64,000 nucleotides of DNA, taken from Spirosoma fluviale (lineage in GTDB: Bacteria; Bacteroidota; Bacteroidia; Cytophagales; Spirosomataceae). Positions 40,529 to 49,801 of this stretch are shown here, in pieces. Made by a program: the position numbers and the translations under genes. Under the pieces are notes generated by a model. The model was not told the DNA's origin, ran no database searches, and saw nothing but the letters and a program-made list of their open reading frames with translations. How positions within the stretch are numbered: position 1 is the stretch's first letter; each line of letters opens with the position of its first letter. The stretch covers positions 62,001-126,000 of the forward strand of contig NZ_OCNH01000005.1 of assembly GCF_900230225.1 (NCBI RefSeq). The letters are read 5' to 3'.

Positions 40529-42265
40529 ATGACTTCCGGCAAATATCCCCAACCGCCCATTCCATCCGGCAAAAAATTCGACGCCATTGTTGTTGGTTCC
40601 GGCATTAGTGGCGGGTGGTCGGCGAAGGAGCTTTGCGAAAAAGGGCTGAACGTGCTGCTGCTCGAACGGGGGCGCATGATTGAGCACGTGTCGGACTACC
40701 ACACAGCCACGATGAACCCCTGGGATTTCCCGAACCGCAATCAGGCCATGCCGCTGGATGAGCTAAAGAAATACCCTGTTCAGAACCGGACCGGCTTTAC
40801 CATCACGGAGGCTACCCACCAGCACTTTGTCAATGACCTGGACAATCCATACGTTGAGGAAAAGCCCTTCGACTGGATTCGAGGGTATCATGTGGGTGGA
40901 AAGTCGCTGATGTGGGGTCGGTATTCTTTCCGCTTTTCTGACCTTGATTTTGAAGCCAACGCCAAAGAAGGTATCGCCACCGACTGGCCTATTCGCTACA
41001 AAGACATTGCGCCCTGGTACGATTACGTCGAAACGTTTGCCGGTATAGCCGGTGACCGCGATGGCCTGCCACAGCTACCCGATGGCCAGTTTCAGCCTGC
41101 CCTGCCGGACAACTGTGTGGAAGCGCACCTTCGCCAATCCGTCAACGGGCAGTTTCCCGACCGGAAGGTGATTTCGGCGCGGGCGGCTCATTTAACCGCG
41201 CCTACCAAAGAGCAAACGAATTTGGGTCGCGCTAAATGCCAGTTCCGAAATTTGTGCATGCGCGGCTGTCCATATGGGGCGTATTTCAGTACACAATCGG
41301 CCACGCTACCAGCCGCCCGACGAACCAAACGGCTTACTGTTCGGCCGCATTCCATCGTCAACTCCATTATCTACGATGAAAAGACGGGCCGGGCAACGGG
41401 CGTTCGGGTCATTGATGAGCAAACGCACGAGTGGCACGAGTTTAAGGCCAGTATTATTTTCCTGAATGCCTCGGCGCTGGGGTCAACATTTATTCTAATG
41501 AACTCCAAATCAAGCCGGTTTCCGAACGGGATGGACGATAGTGGGCAACTGGGTCGTAACCTGATGGACCACCATTTTCACGTGGGGGCCACCGCCGATT
41601 ACGAGCATGATCTGGATAAATATTACTACGGTCGGCATCCGGCCGGGCTGTACATTCCCCGGTTTCGGAACTTGCCTGGGCAGCCCGACCAGCCCTTTAA
41701 ACGGGGCTACGGGTTTGAAGTCTACACCAGCCGCGAGAACTGGGATCACGCTTACCACGACGAGGGATTTGGCGCTGATTTCAAGGAGAAAGCTACGCAG
41801 TTTGGCGACTGGAAAATAACGCTCGATGCCTTCGGAGAGTGTATGCCTTATGAGGACAACCGCGTGTACCTGACCAATGACCTCACCGACAAATGGGGTC
41901 AACCCGTCTTGAAAATGGATGTTCACTATCGGGCAAACGAAGCCCTCATGCGGAAAGATGCGCAGGAGCAGGCCGTTCTGATGCTGGAAAAAGCTGGTTT
42001 CTCAAACATCAATGGCTTCGATGCTCAGGCGCATCCGGGCTTGAGCATTCACGAAATGGGTACCGCCCGCATGGGCACATCACCCGACAACTCGGTTTTC
42101 AACAAGTTTAACCAGCACCATATTGCAAAAAATGTATTCTGCACCGATGGGGCTTCTATGACCTCATCACCTTGCCAAAACCCATCACTTACCTACATGG
42201 CCTTGTCTGCACGAGCCGCTGATTATGCTGTAAAGGCGCTAAAGCGAGGTGACATTAAGCGGTAA
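40529..42265 (+). CDS. GMC-family oxidoreductase
   Basis: A 578-residue FAD-dependent oxidoreductase. The N-terminal dinucleotide site is AIVVGSGISGGWSAKEL (about 19-35), followed by LLLERG. YHVGGKSLMWGRYSFRF is the second GMC signature region. CQFRNLCMRGCPYGAYFST is a cysteine-rich segment. The C-terminal catalytic region has HPGLSIHEMGTARMG and SSPCQNPSLTYMALSARAAD. No signal peptide is seen. Bacterial relatives oxidise sugars or polyols, often with a small partner subunit, which is not adjacent here. It starts 42 bases after the CPBP gene. Confidence 0.93.
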   Translation: MTSGKYPQPPIPSGKKFDAIVVGSGISGGWSAKELCEKGLNVLLLERGRMIEHVSDYHTATMNPWDFPNRNQAMPLDELKKYPVQNRTGFTITEATHQHFVNDLDNPYVEEKPFDWIRGYHVGGKSLMWGRYSFRFSDLDFEANAKEGIATDWPIRYKDIAPWYDYVETFAGIAGDRDGLPQLPDGQFQPALPDNCVEAHLRQSVNGQFPDRKVISARAAHLTAPTKEQTNLGRAKCQFRNLCMRGCPYGAYFSTQSATLPAARRTKRLTVRPHSIVNSIIYDEKTGRATGVRVIDEQTHEWHEFKASIIFLNASALGSTFILMNSKSSRFPNGMDDSGQLGRNLMDHHFHVGATADYEHDLDKYYYGRHPAGLYIPRFRNLPGQPDQPFKRGYGFEVYTSRENWDHAYHDEGFGADFKEKATQFGDWKITLDAFGECMPYEDNRVYLTNDLTDKWGQPVLKMDVHYRANEALMRKDAQEQAVLMLEKAGFSNINGFDAQAHPGLSIHEMGTARMGTSPDNSVFNKFNQHHIAKNVFCTDGASMTSSPCQNPSLTYMALSARAADYAVKALKRGDIKR

Positions 42266-42544
42266 TGAGTAACCTTATCTTGAATTAATTTGATAATAAT
42301 ATATATATAGGTGCTATATTTATAAATGAATCTACTAGGTATGAGTAAATCGCAGGGTCTAATTAACCCAAGCTCAGCCTATTAAGTGTAGAGCCGTTCC
42401 TGAATGTATAGTAAGGGCCAGATTGTTCAATAACGAGTGAATCAGGCATAGTTAGGCTATAAATTACTCAACAAGACGCACACGGGTAAAACTTGGTAGT
42501 GAATGGAAAGACGCTTGCAACCAGACTATTTATAGGCGATTTGA

Positions 42545-45500
42545 TTGATGAAACCAATGTATACTGCTGCTGTAGTTTGGCTATGTGCTATGAGTTTGAC
42601 CGCCTTTACTCTACGGGCGCAACCTATCAATTTTAGTCATTTAACAACCAATCAGGGCCTCTCCCAGAGCCAGATCAGCGCCATTCTTAAAGATAAAAAG
42701 GGCTTTATGTGGTTTGGTAGTCAGGATGGCCTTAACAAATACGACGGCTATACCTTTACGCACTACAAACGGGAACTCGATAACAAGAGTAGTATTTGTA
42801 ACAGCTATGTACAGGATCTACTGGAAGACAAAGCCGGAAACCTGTGGATTGGTACGGCCGGTGGTTTAGATCGGTTCAATAGGGAGAAAGAAAGTTTTGT
42901 TCATTACCCGGATGGTAAGCTAAACTACAGTATTAACGACATTTTTCAGGATAGCAAGAAACGATTGTGGATAGGAACCGACCAGGGCTTATTTTTATTG
43001 GACCTGGAAAGCGGCACATACAAACCCCAATCACCAGTCAACAAAGAAATAAGTAAGTATAGTAAGTATGTGAGCCGTATTGCGGAAGATAACAACGGTA
43101 ATTTATGGATTGGAACGGAAAAAGGGTTGTACAAGTATACTGCTTCCACCGGCCGGATTGTTCGCTATTTCAAAAAAACGGCTTCTACAGCTAGTTTACA
43201 GGCCGATTGGATCAAGGAACTGTATAAAGATAGTACGGGCGCTATCTGGATAGGAACGCACGGGGGCGGGCTGTCGGTCTACAATCAAAAAAACGATTCA
43301 TTTCGCAGCTTCCTGCACAACCCTCATGATAGCCGGAGTATCGCCCATAACGATATTCTCTCCCTGATGGAAGACAGGAACGGCAGTTTGTGGGTTGGTA
43401 CCGAAAACGGAGGTATAAGTGTGTATGATAAAGGCACAGCTACATTCACTACGTATCAGAACAATCCAGACGATAGCTCTACCCTTAACAACAATTCGGT
43501 GTATTGTCTTTACCGGGATAATGCAGACAATATCTGGATTGGCACCTATGCCGGGGGCGTAAATTTTGTGCCCAGGTTTGGGAAGAAGTTTATTTCTTAT
43601 CGGCAGATTGCCAACGATCCCCGAAGCCTGAGTAATAATGTTGTATTGTCTATTTCAGGTGATCCGACGGGAAACAAGGTTTGGATTGGTACCGATGGCG
43701 GGGGACTAAATTTGTTTGATCGAAAAACAAAAAGTTTTACGCTTTACAAGCACTCTGATAAAAATCCTAATTCGCTCAGTAACAGTTATGTTATATCCGT
43801 GATTCAAGTAGCGCCTGATGTTTTGGGTCTTGGCTATCACAACGGCGGATTTGATTTTTTTAACGTTAAAACCGGCGTCTTCGAACATCATCTACCCAAA
43901 GCACATGATCAGCACAGCTTGTCCATTTCCGATGTGAACAACCTGTTTAAAGACCGGGACGGTAACATCTGGATAGGTACCTGGAAAGGCGGACTTAACT
44001 TCTATAATGTTAAGGATAAAACGTTTACACATTACCGTACAGACCCTAACGATGAAACAAGTATCAGCGATGATATTATAACGACTGTTTTTCAGGATGA
44101 TAAAGGCGATATCTGGGTTGGTACTTATAAAGGCCTGAACCGGCTCGATCGTGCGCATAAACGATTTACGCACTATCAACATGACCCCCGCAACAAGTAT
44201 AGTCTGTCCAACGATAATGTGCAGTCTATTTTGAGAGCTGATGATGGAAATATGTGGATAGGTACCGAAGGTGGTGGGGTAAATTATTTCAATACTGCCA
44301 AACAGACGTTCAAAGCTTACACCGAAAAAGAAGGACTGGCCAGCAACATTGTTTTTGCCATCCAGAAAGATCGAAAAAATAACCTTTGGTTAAGTACGAA
44401 CAATGGTCTATCCCGGTTCGACCCTAAACTGGAGACATTTCAGAATTTTGGATATTCGGATGGGTTGCAGGGGAATGAGTTTCGGGATAACTCCAGCTTC
44501 CAGACGGCAGATGGGCAACTGTTTTTTGGTGGCGTGAACGGGTTTAGTACCTTTCATCCGGATAGTTTGCAAAGGAATACGTTTATTCCGCCGGTCCACA
44601 TCACCGATTTTCTTGTTTTCAATAAATCGGTTTCTGCTGACGACCGAAATCAGTTCATTCATAAGCACATTAGCGAAACGGACCTGATTACTCTTTCCTA
44701 CAAAGAATCCGTATTTACATTCGAATTTGCAGCGCTTAATTATACCGTTCCGGAAAAAAATCAATACGCCTATAAACTGGAGGGTTTCGATAACGGATGG
44801 AATTACATTGGCACAAAACGGACCGCAACTTACACGAACCTGGACCCCGGAACGTATACCTTCAGAGTAAAAGCCTCCAATAACGATGGGTTATGGAATG
44901 CGGAGGGGGCGTCCTTAACGGTTGTTATTACGCCCCCTTACTGGCTGACCTGGTGGTTTAAAACGTTGATGGCCGTGTTTCTGGTGGGAACACTCTATGG
45001 TGCTTATCGACTGCGGGTTAACCGTATAAGAAAGCTACAGATATACCTACAAAATGAGGTTCAGGCGCGAACCAGTGAGGTACTCAAGCAAAAGCAGGAG
45101 TTACAGGACCAGGCACTCCATGTGCAATTACTTCAAGCTAAAGTAGAGCAGCAGACCGCTCAGCAGCAATTGCAGGAAAGTAAGCAGCGCTTTCAGGAAA
45201 TTGCTGAAAATGTTGACGAAGTATTCTGGATTCATTCGGCCAGGCCCTTTCAATTGCTTTATGTCAACGCGGCCTTTGAACGGGTCTGGAATACCACCTT
45301 TGAACAAGTACAGGAAAACCCATTCTCGTTTATGCAAACGGTCTTGCCCGAAGATCGTTCTGCGGTTCTGGCTTTCATTGAGCAATACAAGGCTGGCATA
45401 GAGGGGGAGTTGTATTATAGACTACAAGCTAAAGATGCGCCGTTACGCTGGCTGTTAATTCGCAGTTTTACCATCCGCGATGAAGCCGGGCAGGCGCTAC

Positions 45501-46330
45501 GTCACATTGGTATTGCCAGTGATGTGACCGTACAGAAAGAGAAGGAGTTCGTTTTGCAGAAGTCACTCCTTCGGGAGCAGGAGTTAAATCAACTCAAGTC
45601 GCAGTTTGTTTCTACAGCCTCGCATGAGTTTCGTACGCCACTAACTACCATTCAGTCTAGTGTTGAGTTGATCAAGCTGTATATCGACTCACCGGCTGCC
45701 AATGCCCGAACCTCTGTTCAAAAGCACCTGGCAGTCATTGAAAAGCAGATCGATCAGTTTAGCTCACTTTTAATTGATGTGTTGACCATCGGTCAAATTG
45801 AAGCTGGCAAGATAACATACATTCCTTGTTTAGAAGACGTAGTTGCCCTTTGTGAGACATTAATCGAAACACACTTCAGCGAACGGGCCGATCATCGAAG
45901 CGTTCAATTACTCATTGAGGGAACGCCCAAATGGGTCAATCTGGATGCCAAACTGATGGAGCATGTGCTGATTAACTTACTGTCGAATGCCTTTAAATTT
46001 TCGGTTAATACATCGCCCATTCTTCGTGTCGTTTTCAATCCTGACAATCTGGTACTGCAAGTAATCGATACGGGTATAGGTATCCCAATTCGCGAGCAGC
46101 CTTCACTTTTTCAGGCATTTCATCGGGGCAGTAATACCAATGGCATACAGGGTACTGGTTTAGGACTGGTTATTGCCCGTCAATTTGTGGATTGCCACGG
46201 AGGCAAGCTGGAACTGGAGAGCCAGGAGAAAAAAGGAACCACATTCACCGTAACGTTGCCACTGGTAGCTTCAGCGCCAGTCCTTCTGGAAAATGCGCCG
46301 AATGCAGTAGCGAGTAAAATTACGTTATAG
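42545..46330 (+). CDS. Propeller-type sensor histidine kinase
   Basis: A 1261-residue transmembrane kinase. A signal or N-terminal membrane anchor covers about 1-26. A two-component-regulator propeller (about 30-680) has more than ten blades with the motif LWIGT-xGGLxxF, such as GNIWIGTWKGGLNFYN. The Y_Y_Y domain (about 705-795) ends in SLTVVITPPYWLTWWF, and a membrane helix lies at about 800-820. A PAS domain (about 870-990), HisKA (TASHEFRTPLTTIQSSVELI) and HATPase (NLLSNAFKF; DTGIGIP; GTGLGLVIA) follow. Unlike full hybrid HTCS proteins it has no receiver or AraC domain. The periplasmic propeller probably senses a glycan or similar ligand. Confidence 0.94.
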   Translation: MMKPMYTAAVVWLCAMSLTAFTLRAQPINFSHLTTNQGLSQSQISAILKDKKGFMWFGSQDGLNKYDGYTFTHYKRELDNKSSICNSYVQDLLEDKAGNLWIGTAGGLDRFNREKESFVHYPDGKLNYSINDIFQDSKKRLWIGTDQGLFLLDLESGTYKPQSPVNKEISKYSKYVSRIAEDNNGNLWIGTEKGLYKYTASTGRIVRYFKKTASTASLQADWIKELYKDSTGAIWIGTHGGGLSVYNQKNDSFRSFLHNPHDSRSIAHNDILSLMEDRNGSLWVGTENGGISVYDKGTATFTTYQNNPDDSSTLNNNSVYCLYRDNADNIWIGTYAGGVNFVPRFGKKFISYRQIANDPRSLSNNVVLSISGDPTGNKVWIGTDGGGLNLFDRKTKSFTLYKHSDKNPNSLSNSYVISVIQVAPDVLGLGYHNGGFDFFNVKTGVFEHHLPKAHDQHSLSISDVNNLFKDRDGNIWIGTWKGGLNFYNVKDKTFTHYRTDPNDETSISDDIITTVFQDDKGDIWVGTYKGLNRLDRAHKRFTHYQHDPRNKYSLSNDNVQSILRADDGNMWIGTEGGGVNYFNTAKQTFKAYTEKEGLASNIVFAIQKDRKNNLWLSTNNGLSRFDPKLETFQNFGYSDGLQGNEFRDNSSFQTADGQLFFGGVNGFSTFHPDSLQRNTFIPPVHITDFLVFNKSVSADDRNQFIHKHISETDLITLSYKESVFTFEFAALNYTVPEKNQYAYKLEGFDNGWNYIGTKRTATYTNLDPGTYTFRVKASNNDGLWNAEGASLTVVITPPYWLTWWFKTLMAVFLVGTLYGAYRLRVNRIRKLQIYLQNEVQARTSEVLKQKQELQDQALHVQLLQAKVEQQTAQQQLQESKQRFQEIAENVDEVFWIHSARPFQLLYVNAAFERVWNTTFEQVQENPFSFMQTVLPEDRSAVLAFIEQYKAGIEGELYYRLQAKDAPLRWLLIRSFTIRDEAGQALRHIGIASDVTVQKEKEFVLQKSLLREQELNQLKSQFVSTASHEFRTPLTTIQSSVELIKLYIDSPAANARTSVQKHLAVIEKQIDQFSSLLIDVLTIGQIEAGKITYIPCLEDVVALCETLIETHFSERADHRSVQLLIEGTPKWVNLDAKLMEHVLINLLSNAFKFSVNTSPILRVVFNPDNLVLQVIDTGIGIPIREQPSLFQAFHRGSNTNGIQGTGLGLVIARQFVDCHGGKLELESQEKKGTTFTVTLPLVASAPVLLENAPNAVASKITL

Positions 46331-46465
46331 GCCAATCGGTTATGGAGTAAGAGTTTAGCAGAGCCACCTTTTGGGTTTGTTTCAAACGCATACATATGAA
46401 ATAAGCGATGGATACCCGACTCCGGGAGGCTTCTGCTTTTGCGTTTAATAAAATTACTATAGGCT

Positions 46466-47632
46466 ATGAACCTCCGATTTCTCATCATTCCATATCTGAT
46501 AGGCACAATAACCGCCTTTGCGCAACCCAATCCGGCCCGCCCGGATCTGTGCCAGGGGGCGTACTTCACTGAGGCAGAAGGGGCGGCTGCGCTAAAGACG
46601 TTCACCAAAACGCACCACGACCGCGCCAGTTGGGAAGCCCGCGCCAAACTCATTCGGCAGGGACTTCGCGAGGGGATGCAGTTGCCCGACAAACCGAAAT
46701 TTGCTCCGCTGCAACCTATTCGGCACAGCCTGAAAAAAATGAATGGCTATACGGTCGAGAACGTGTATTTCGAGAGCGTCCCCGGCCTTTTCGTGACGGG
46801 TAATCTGTACAAACCGCTGAACGTAACGGGGAAGATTCCGGCGGTATTGTGTCCGCATGGCCACACGCCGAAAGAGGATGCCCGGTTTGTGGAGCAGACC
46901 CAGCAGCGATGCGCTACGATGGCGCGTATGGGCGCCGTTGTGTTCGTGTACGACATGCTTGGCTACGGCGACTCGAAACAGACATCGCATAAAATTCCCG
47001 AAGCACTGAAACTGCAAACCCTAAATGGCATGCGGGCACTGGATTTCCTGACCAGCCTGCCCGAAGTCGATAAGAATCGGGTCGCTATGTCGGGCGAATC
47101 GGGCGGGGGAACGCAGACGTTTTTGCTCACCGCCCTCGATCAACGTATTAAAGTATCGGTGCCCGTTGTAATGGTATCGGCGCACTTTTTCGGGGGTTGT
47201 ACCTGTGAGAGCGGTATGCCCATTCATAAACGCCCCACCCACCAGACTAGCAATGTGGAACTGGCCGCCCTGGCCGCACCACGTCCCATGATTCTGATTT
47301 CGGACGGGAAAGACTGGACCAAAAACACGCCCGACGTCGAGTTTCCGTATATCCAGGGCATTTACGGCTATTACGGTGCCAAAGACCGGGTTGAAAATGT
47401 ACACCTGCCCACAGAAGGGCATGATTACGGCCCCAGCAAGCGGGCTGCCGCTTACCGGTTCCTGGCGAAAGAACTGAAGCTGGATTTGAACCGGGTGCTG
47501 AAAGATGGCCAAATCGACGAAGCACCAAATAAGCTGCTTGAGCCAGCGGATTTAGCCGTTTTCGACGCGGCTCACCCCCGCCCGGCCCGCGCCGTTATAG
47601 GCGATGAGGCTGTAATGGCCTTACTGAAATAA
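46466..47632 (+). CDS. Secreted alpha/beta hydrolase
   Basis: A 388-residue exported enzyme with signal peptide MNLRFLIIPYLIGTITAFAQ. An alpha/beta-hydrolase fold follows, with KIPAVLCPHGHTPKEDARFV (oxyanion region), nucleophile Ser in VAMSGESGGGTQTFLL, and a late His in LPTEGHDYGPSKRAAAYRF. ILISDGKDWTKNTPDVEFP provides the acidic residue. The Cys-rich stretch GGCTCESGMPIHKRP is unusual. Similar proteins are annotated as acetylxylan or sugar esterases. It is followed by a Tat-exported oxidoreductase, suggesting carbohydrate use. Confidence 0.85.
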   Translation: MNLRFLIIPYLIGTITAFAQPNPARPDLCQGAYFTEAEGAAALKTFTKTHHDRASWEARAKLIRQGLREGMQLPDKPKFAPLQPIRHSLKKMNGYTVENVYFESVPGLFVTGNLYKPLNVTGKIPAVLCPHGHTPKEDARFVEQTQQRCATMARMGAVVFVYDMLGYGDSKQTSHKIPEALKLQTLNGMRALDFLTSLPEVDKNRVAMSGESGGGTQTFLLTALDQRIKVSVPVVMVSAHFFGGCTCESGMPIHKRPTHQTSNVELAALAAPRPMILISDGKDWTKNTPDVEFPYIQGIYGYYGAKDRVENVHLPTEGHDYGPSKRAAAYRFLAKELKLDLNRVLKDGQIDEAPNKLLEPADLAVFDAAHPRPARAVIGDEAVMALLK

Positions 47633-47776
47633 GCGATTGGTGTCGAATGGTATGTCGATATAGTAGTATATGGGCCTGCTTGTATTTAGTATTCAGTCCC
47701 CAGTTTCCTGAGTCTGTAAATCGTGATTCGTTTACCCTAAACCCCCGGCTCTGCCGTCTGAAAAACCTTAACTCGC

Positions 47777-49153
47777 ATGGATATTTTCAATATCAACCGT
47801 CGTCGTTTTATACAGGGCACTACTGCCTCACTTGCTCTTTCGGCCTTTGGGGCGAGGGGGATGGATCTTATTAACCCGCCCAAAGCCTACCGGGTTGGCC
47901 TGATCGGTACGGGCTGGTATGGTAAAAGTGATTTACTTCGTCTGATTCAAGTCGCCCCCGTTGAGGTGGTGGCCCTCTGTGATGTCGACAAAAATATGCT
48001 GGCCGGTGCCGCTAAACTCGTGAGCCAGCGTCAGAAATCGGGCAAAACACCCAAGCTGTACGGCGATTATAAAAAAATGCTGGCCGAAAACCAGATGGAT
48101 ATTGTGCTCATTGGTACCCCCGACCACTGGCACGCTCTGCAAATGATCGACTGCGTGAAAGCGGGGTCGCACGTGTATGTCCAGAAGCCCATCAGTGTCG
48201 ATGTCATGGAAGGCGAAGCCATGGTGGCAGCCGCCCGGAAGTACAACAAGGTGGTACAGGTCGGTACGCAGCGCAAAAGTACTCCTCACCTGATCGATGC
48301 CAAGAAACGAATCGTTGATGCCGGATTGCTCGGCAAAATATCGCACGTGGAGATGGCCTGCGACTTTCATATGCGCAATAACGGAAACCCTCCGGTACAG
48401 GCCGTGCCCGATTTTCTGGATTACGAAATGTGGACCGGACCGGCTCCGCTTCGCCCGTACGATGGATTGCCGCACGTGCGCTGGTGGCGGACATTCATGG
48501 AATACGGCAACGGCGTTACGGGCGATATGTGCGTACACATGCTTGATACCGTTCGCTGGATGCTCAAACTGGGCTGGCCCAAACGCATTACGTCCCACGG
48601 CGGCATTTATGTCCAGAAAGAAGGAAAATCGAACATCTCCGACACGCAATCGGCCTTGTTTGAGTATGAAGATCTGAACTGTGTGTGGCATCATAAAACC
48701 TGGGGGACGCCCAACAATCCCGATTACCCCTGGTCATTCACGCTCTATGGCGAAAAAGGTACACTGTGGGGTAGTACGATGCAATGCGACTTTATTCCGG
48801 AGGGGAAAGGCGAAAAAATACACTTCGATGTTCTCTACGAAAAAGAGAAGTACCCGGAAGATGTTACGGAAGATACCAGCCCGAAAATTGAGCTGAATGC
48901 AGCCCCGGCCACGCGTCTGCACATGCTCAACTTCCTCGACGCCATCGAGAAAAACAGCCGCCCCGTCGCCGACATCGAAGAAGGCCACATCTCGACATCA
49001 AGCTGTATTCTGGCGAACATGGCCATGAAAACCGGCCGCCCCATGATCTACGACCCCATCAAACGCGAAGTCGTCGGCGACAAAGAAGCCACTAAAATGC
49101 TAGCGCGGGATTACCGTTCGCCGTATACCCACCCTGATCCTAAGAAAGTGTAG
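47777..49153 (+). CDS. Tat-exported Gfo/Idh/MocA oxidoreductase
   Basis: A 458-residue oxidoreductase with a twin-arginine signal (NINRRRFIQGTTASLALSAF). The Rossmann fold begins YRVGLIGTGWYGKSDLLRLI. VLIGTPDHWHALQMID and HVYVQKPISVDVMEGEAMV (the EKP-like catalytic motif, here QKP) follow. The C-terminal beta-sheet domain contains WWRTFMEYGNGVTGDMCVH and ends YTHPDPKKV. It should be a periplasmic NAD(P)-linked sugar oxidoreductase. It follows the secreted hydrolase by 144 bases. Confidence 0.93.
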   Translation: MDIFNINRRRFIQGTTASLALSAFGARGMDLINPPKAYRVGLIGTGWYGKSDLLRLIQVAPVEVVALCDVDKNMLAGAAKLVSQRQKSGKTPKLYGDYKKMLAENQMDIVLIGTPDHWHALQMIDCVKAGSHVYVQKPISVDVMEGEAMVAAARKYNKVVQVGTQRKSTPHLIDAKKRIVDAGLLGKISHVEMACDFHMRNNGNPPVQAVPDFLDYEMWTGPAPLRPYDGLPHVRWWRTFMEYGNGVTGDMCVHMLDTVRWMLKLGWPKRITSHGGIYVQKEGKSNISDTQSALFEYEDLNCVWHHKTWGTPNNPDYPWSFTLYGEKGTLWGSTMQCDFIPEGKGEKIHFDVLYEKEKYPEDVTEDTSPKIELNAAPATRLHMLNFLDAIEKNSRPVADIEEGHISTSSCILANMAMKTGRPMIYDPIKREVVGDKEATKMLARDYRSPYTHPDPKKV

Positions 49154-49165
49154 TGGTGGAGTAAG

Positions 49166-49196
49166 TGTAGTACCGACCGGGACGGTCGGTACTACA
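49166..49196. repeat. GACCGGGACGGTC-family palindrome
   Basis: TGTAGTACCGACCG-gga-CGGTCGGTACTACA, with 14-bp perfect arms at 49166-49179 and 49183-49196, 13 bases after the oxidoreductase stop. It is the simplest member of this family, and the stem is GC-rich enough to end transcription. Confidence 0.88.
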
Positions 49197-49199
49197 TAC

Positions 49200-49260
49200 T
49201 CACCCCAAACTCATCAGCTCTTTCAACTCATCATCGCTCAAATCGCCGAGCCAGGTTTCG
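49200..49260 (-). pseudogene. 3' remnant of a second SNF2 helicase gene
   Basis: These 61 bases encode ETWLGDLSDDELKELMSLG and a stop (TGA), almost the C-terminus of the intact SNF2 gene (ETWLGDLSDDELKELVSLG). The nucleotide match to 49804-49862 is 54 of 59. Four of the five differences fall at synonymous positions. It therefore looks like a remnant that diverged as coding sequence, not a recent copy. Upstream the match ends at once and a toxin-antitoxin unit begins. Confidence 0.8.
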
Positions 49261-49283
49261 TCTGCAGGTAACGTATCATCAGT

Positions 49284-49526
49284 TTAGCTGAATAAAGTAG
49301 TTGTTACCTCCGCTTTATCAACACCAAAATGTTTTGCAACTTCTGTCAGAATGCCATTTAGCGTACCAATCTTGATAGGGTCATGATTGGGAATGGCGAT
49401 ATGATGTTGACCGTTTAGCTCAGTGGTTACCTTTATGTGGCTTCCATTTTGGCTAACAGCTTCGTAGCCCTATTTTTTAAGGGACTTTATTAACTCTTTT
49501 CCAGATATATCGCGCGGAATCTTCAT
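49284..49526 (-). pseudogene. hicA: HicA toxin with premature stop
   Basis: The minus strand from the ATG at 49526 reads MKIPRDISGKELIKSLKK, then TAG at codon 19 (49470-49472), then GYEAVSQNGSHIKVTTELNG, HHIAIPNHDPIKIGTL and so on to TAA at 49284. Apart from the nonsense codon this is a full-length (about 80 residues) HicA mRNA-interferase fold. The GSHIKV His is the catalytic His of the family. A single change at this position (family members often have KKLGY, so TTG to TAG is likely) inactivates it unless the stop is read through. It lies 8 bases downstream of the hicB-like gene. Confidence 0.85.
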
Positions 49527-49534
49527 GCGTTAAA

Positions 49535-49744
49535 TCAAAGGGCAAATACCTCGTCTTTGACAAAATGCAAATGTGCCAATTTGGGCATATCCGGGCTATT
49601 CTCATAGTAGCACTCGACGCCACCTTTGATATTGGCTTTCAGTTCTTCTACAGAATCGCCTTCCGCGAAAATAGCAGGGCCTTCAGATTTAGCGAAATAG
49701 CCACCTTCTTCAGCTTCGTGAACGACAAAAATGATCTCGGTCAT
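49535..49744 (-). CDS. hicB: HicB-like antitoxin
   Basis: A 69-residue protein starting MTEIIFVVHEAEEGGYFAKS and followed by EGPAIFAEGDSVEELKANIK. This is the partial RNase H fold of HicB antitoxins (EGGYxAxxxGxxxxAEGDSxEELxxNIKEA). It ends without a helix-turn-helix or ribbon-helix-helix domain, so DNA binding by this copy is not expected. With the broken hicA it forms a degraded toxin-antitoxin pair. It sits 57 bases beyond the stop of the SNF2 gene, on the same strand. Confidence 0.82.
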   Translation of the reverse strand: MTEIIFVVHEAEEGGYFAKSEGPAIFAEGDSVEELKANIKGGVECYYENSPDMPKLAHLHFVKDEVFAL

Positions 49745-49801
49745 AGTTAGTCTGTTTTACACTAAGGTACGTTAATCTTGTTTTTATTAAAAATTCCAGC
49801 C

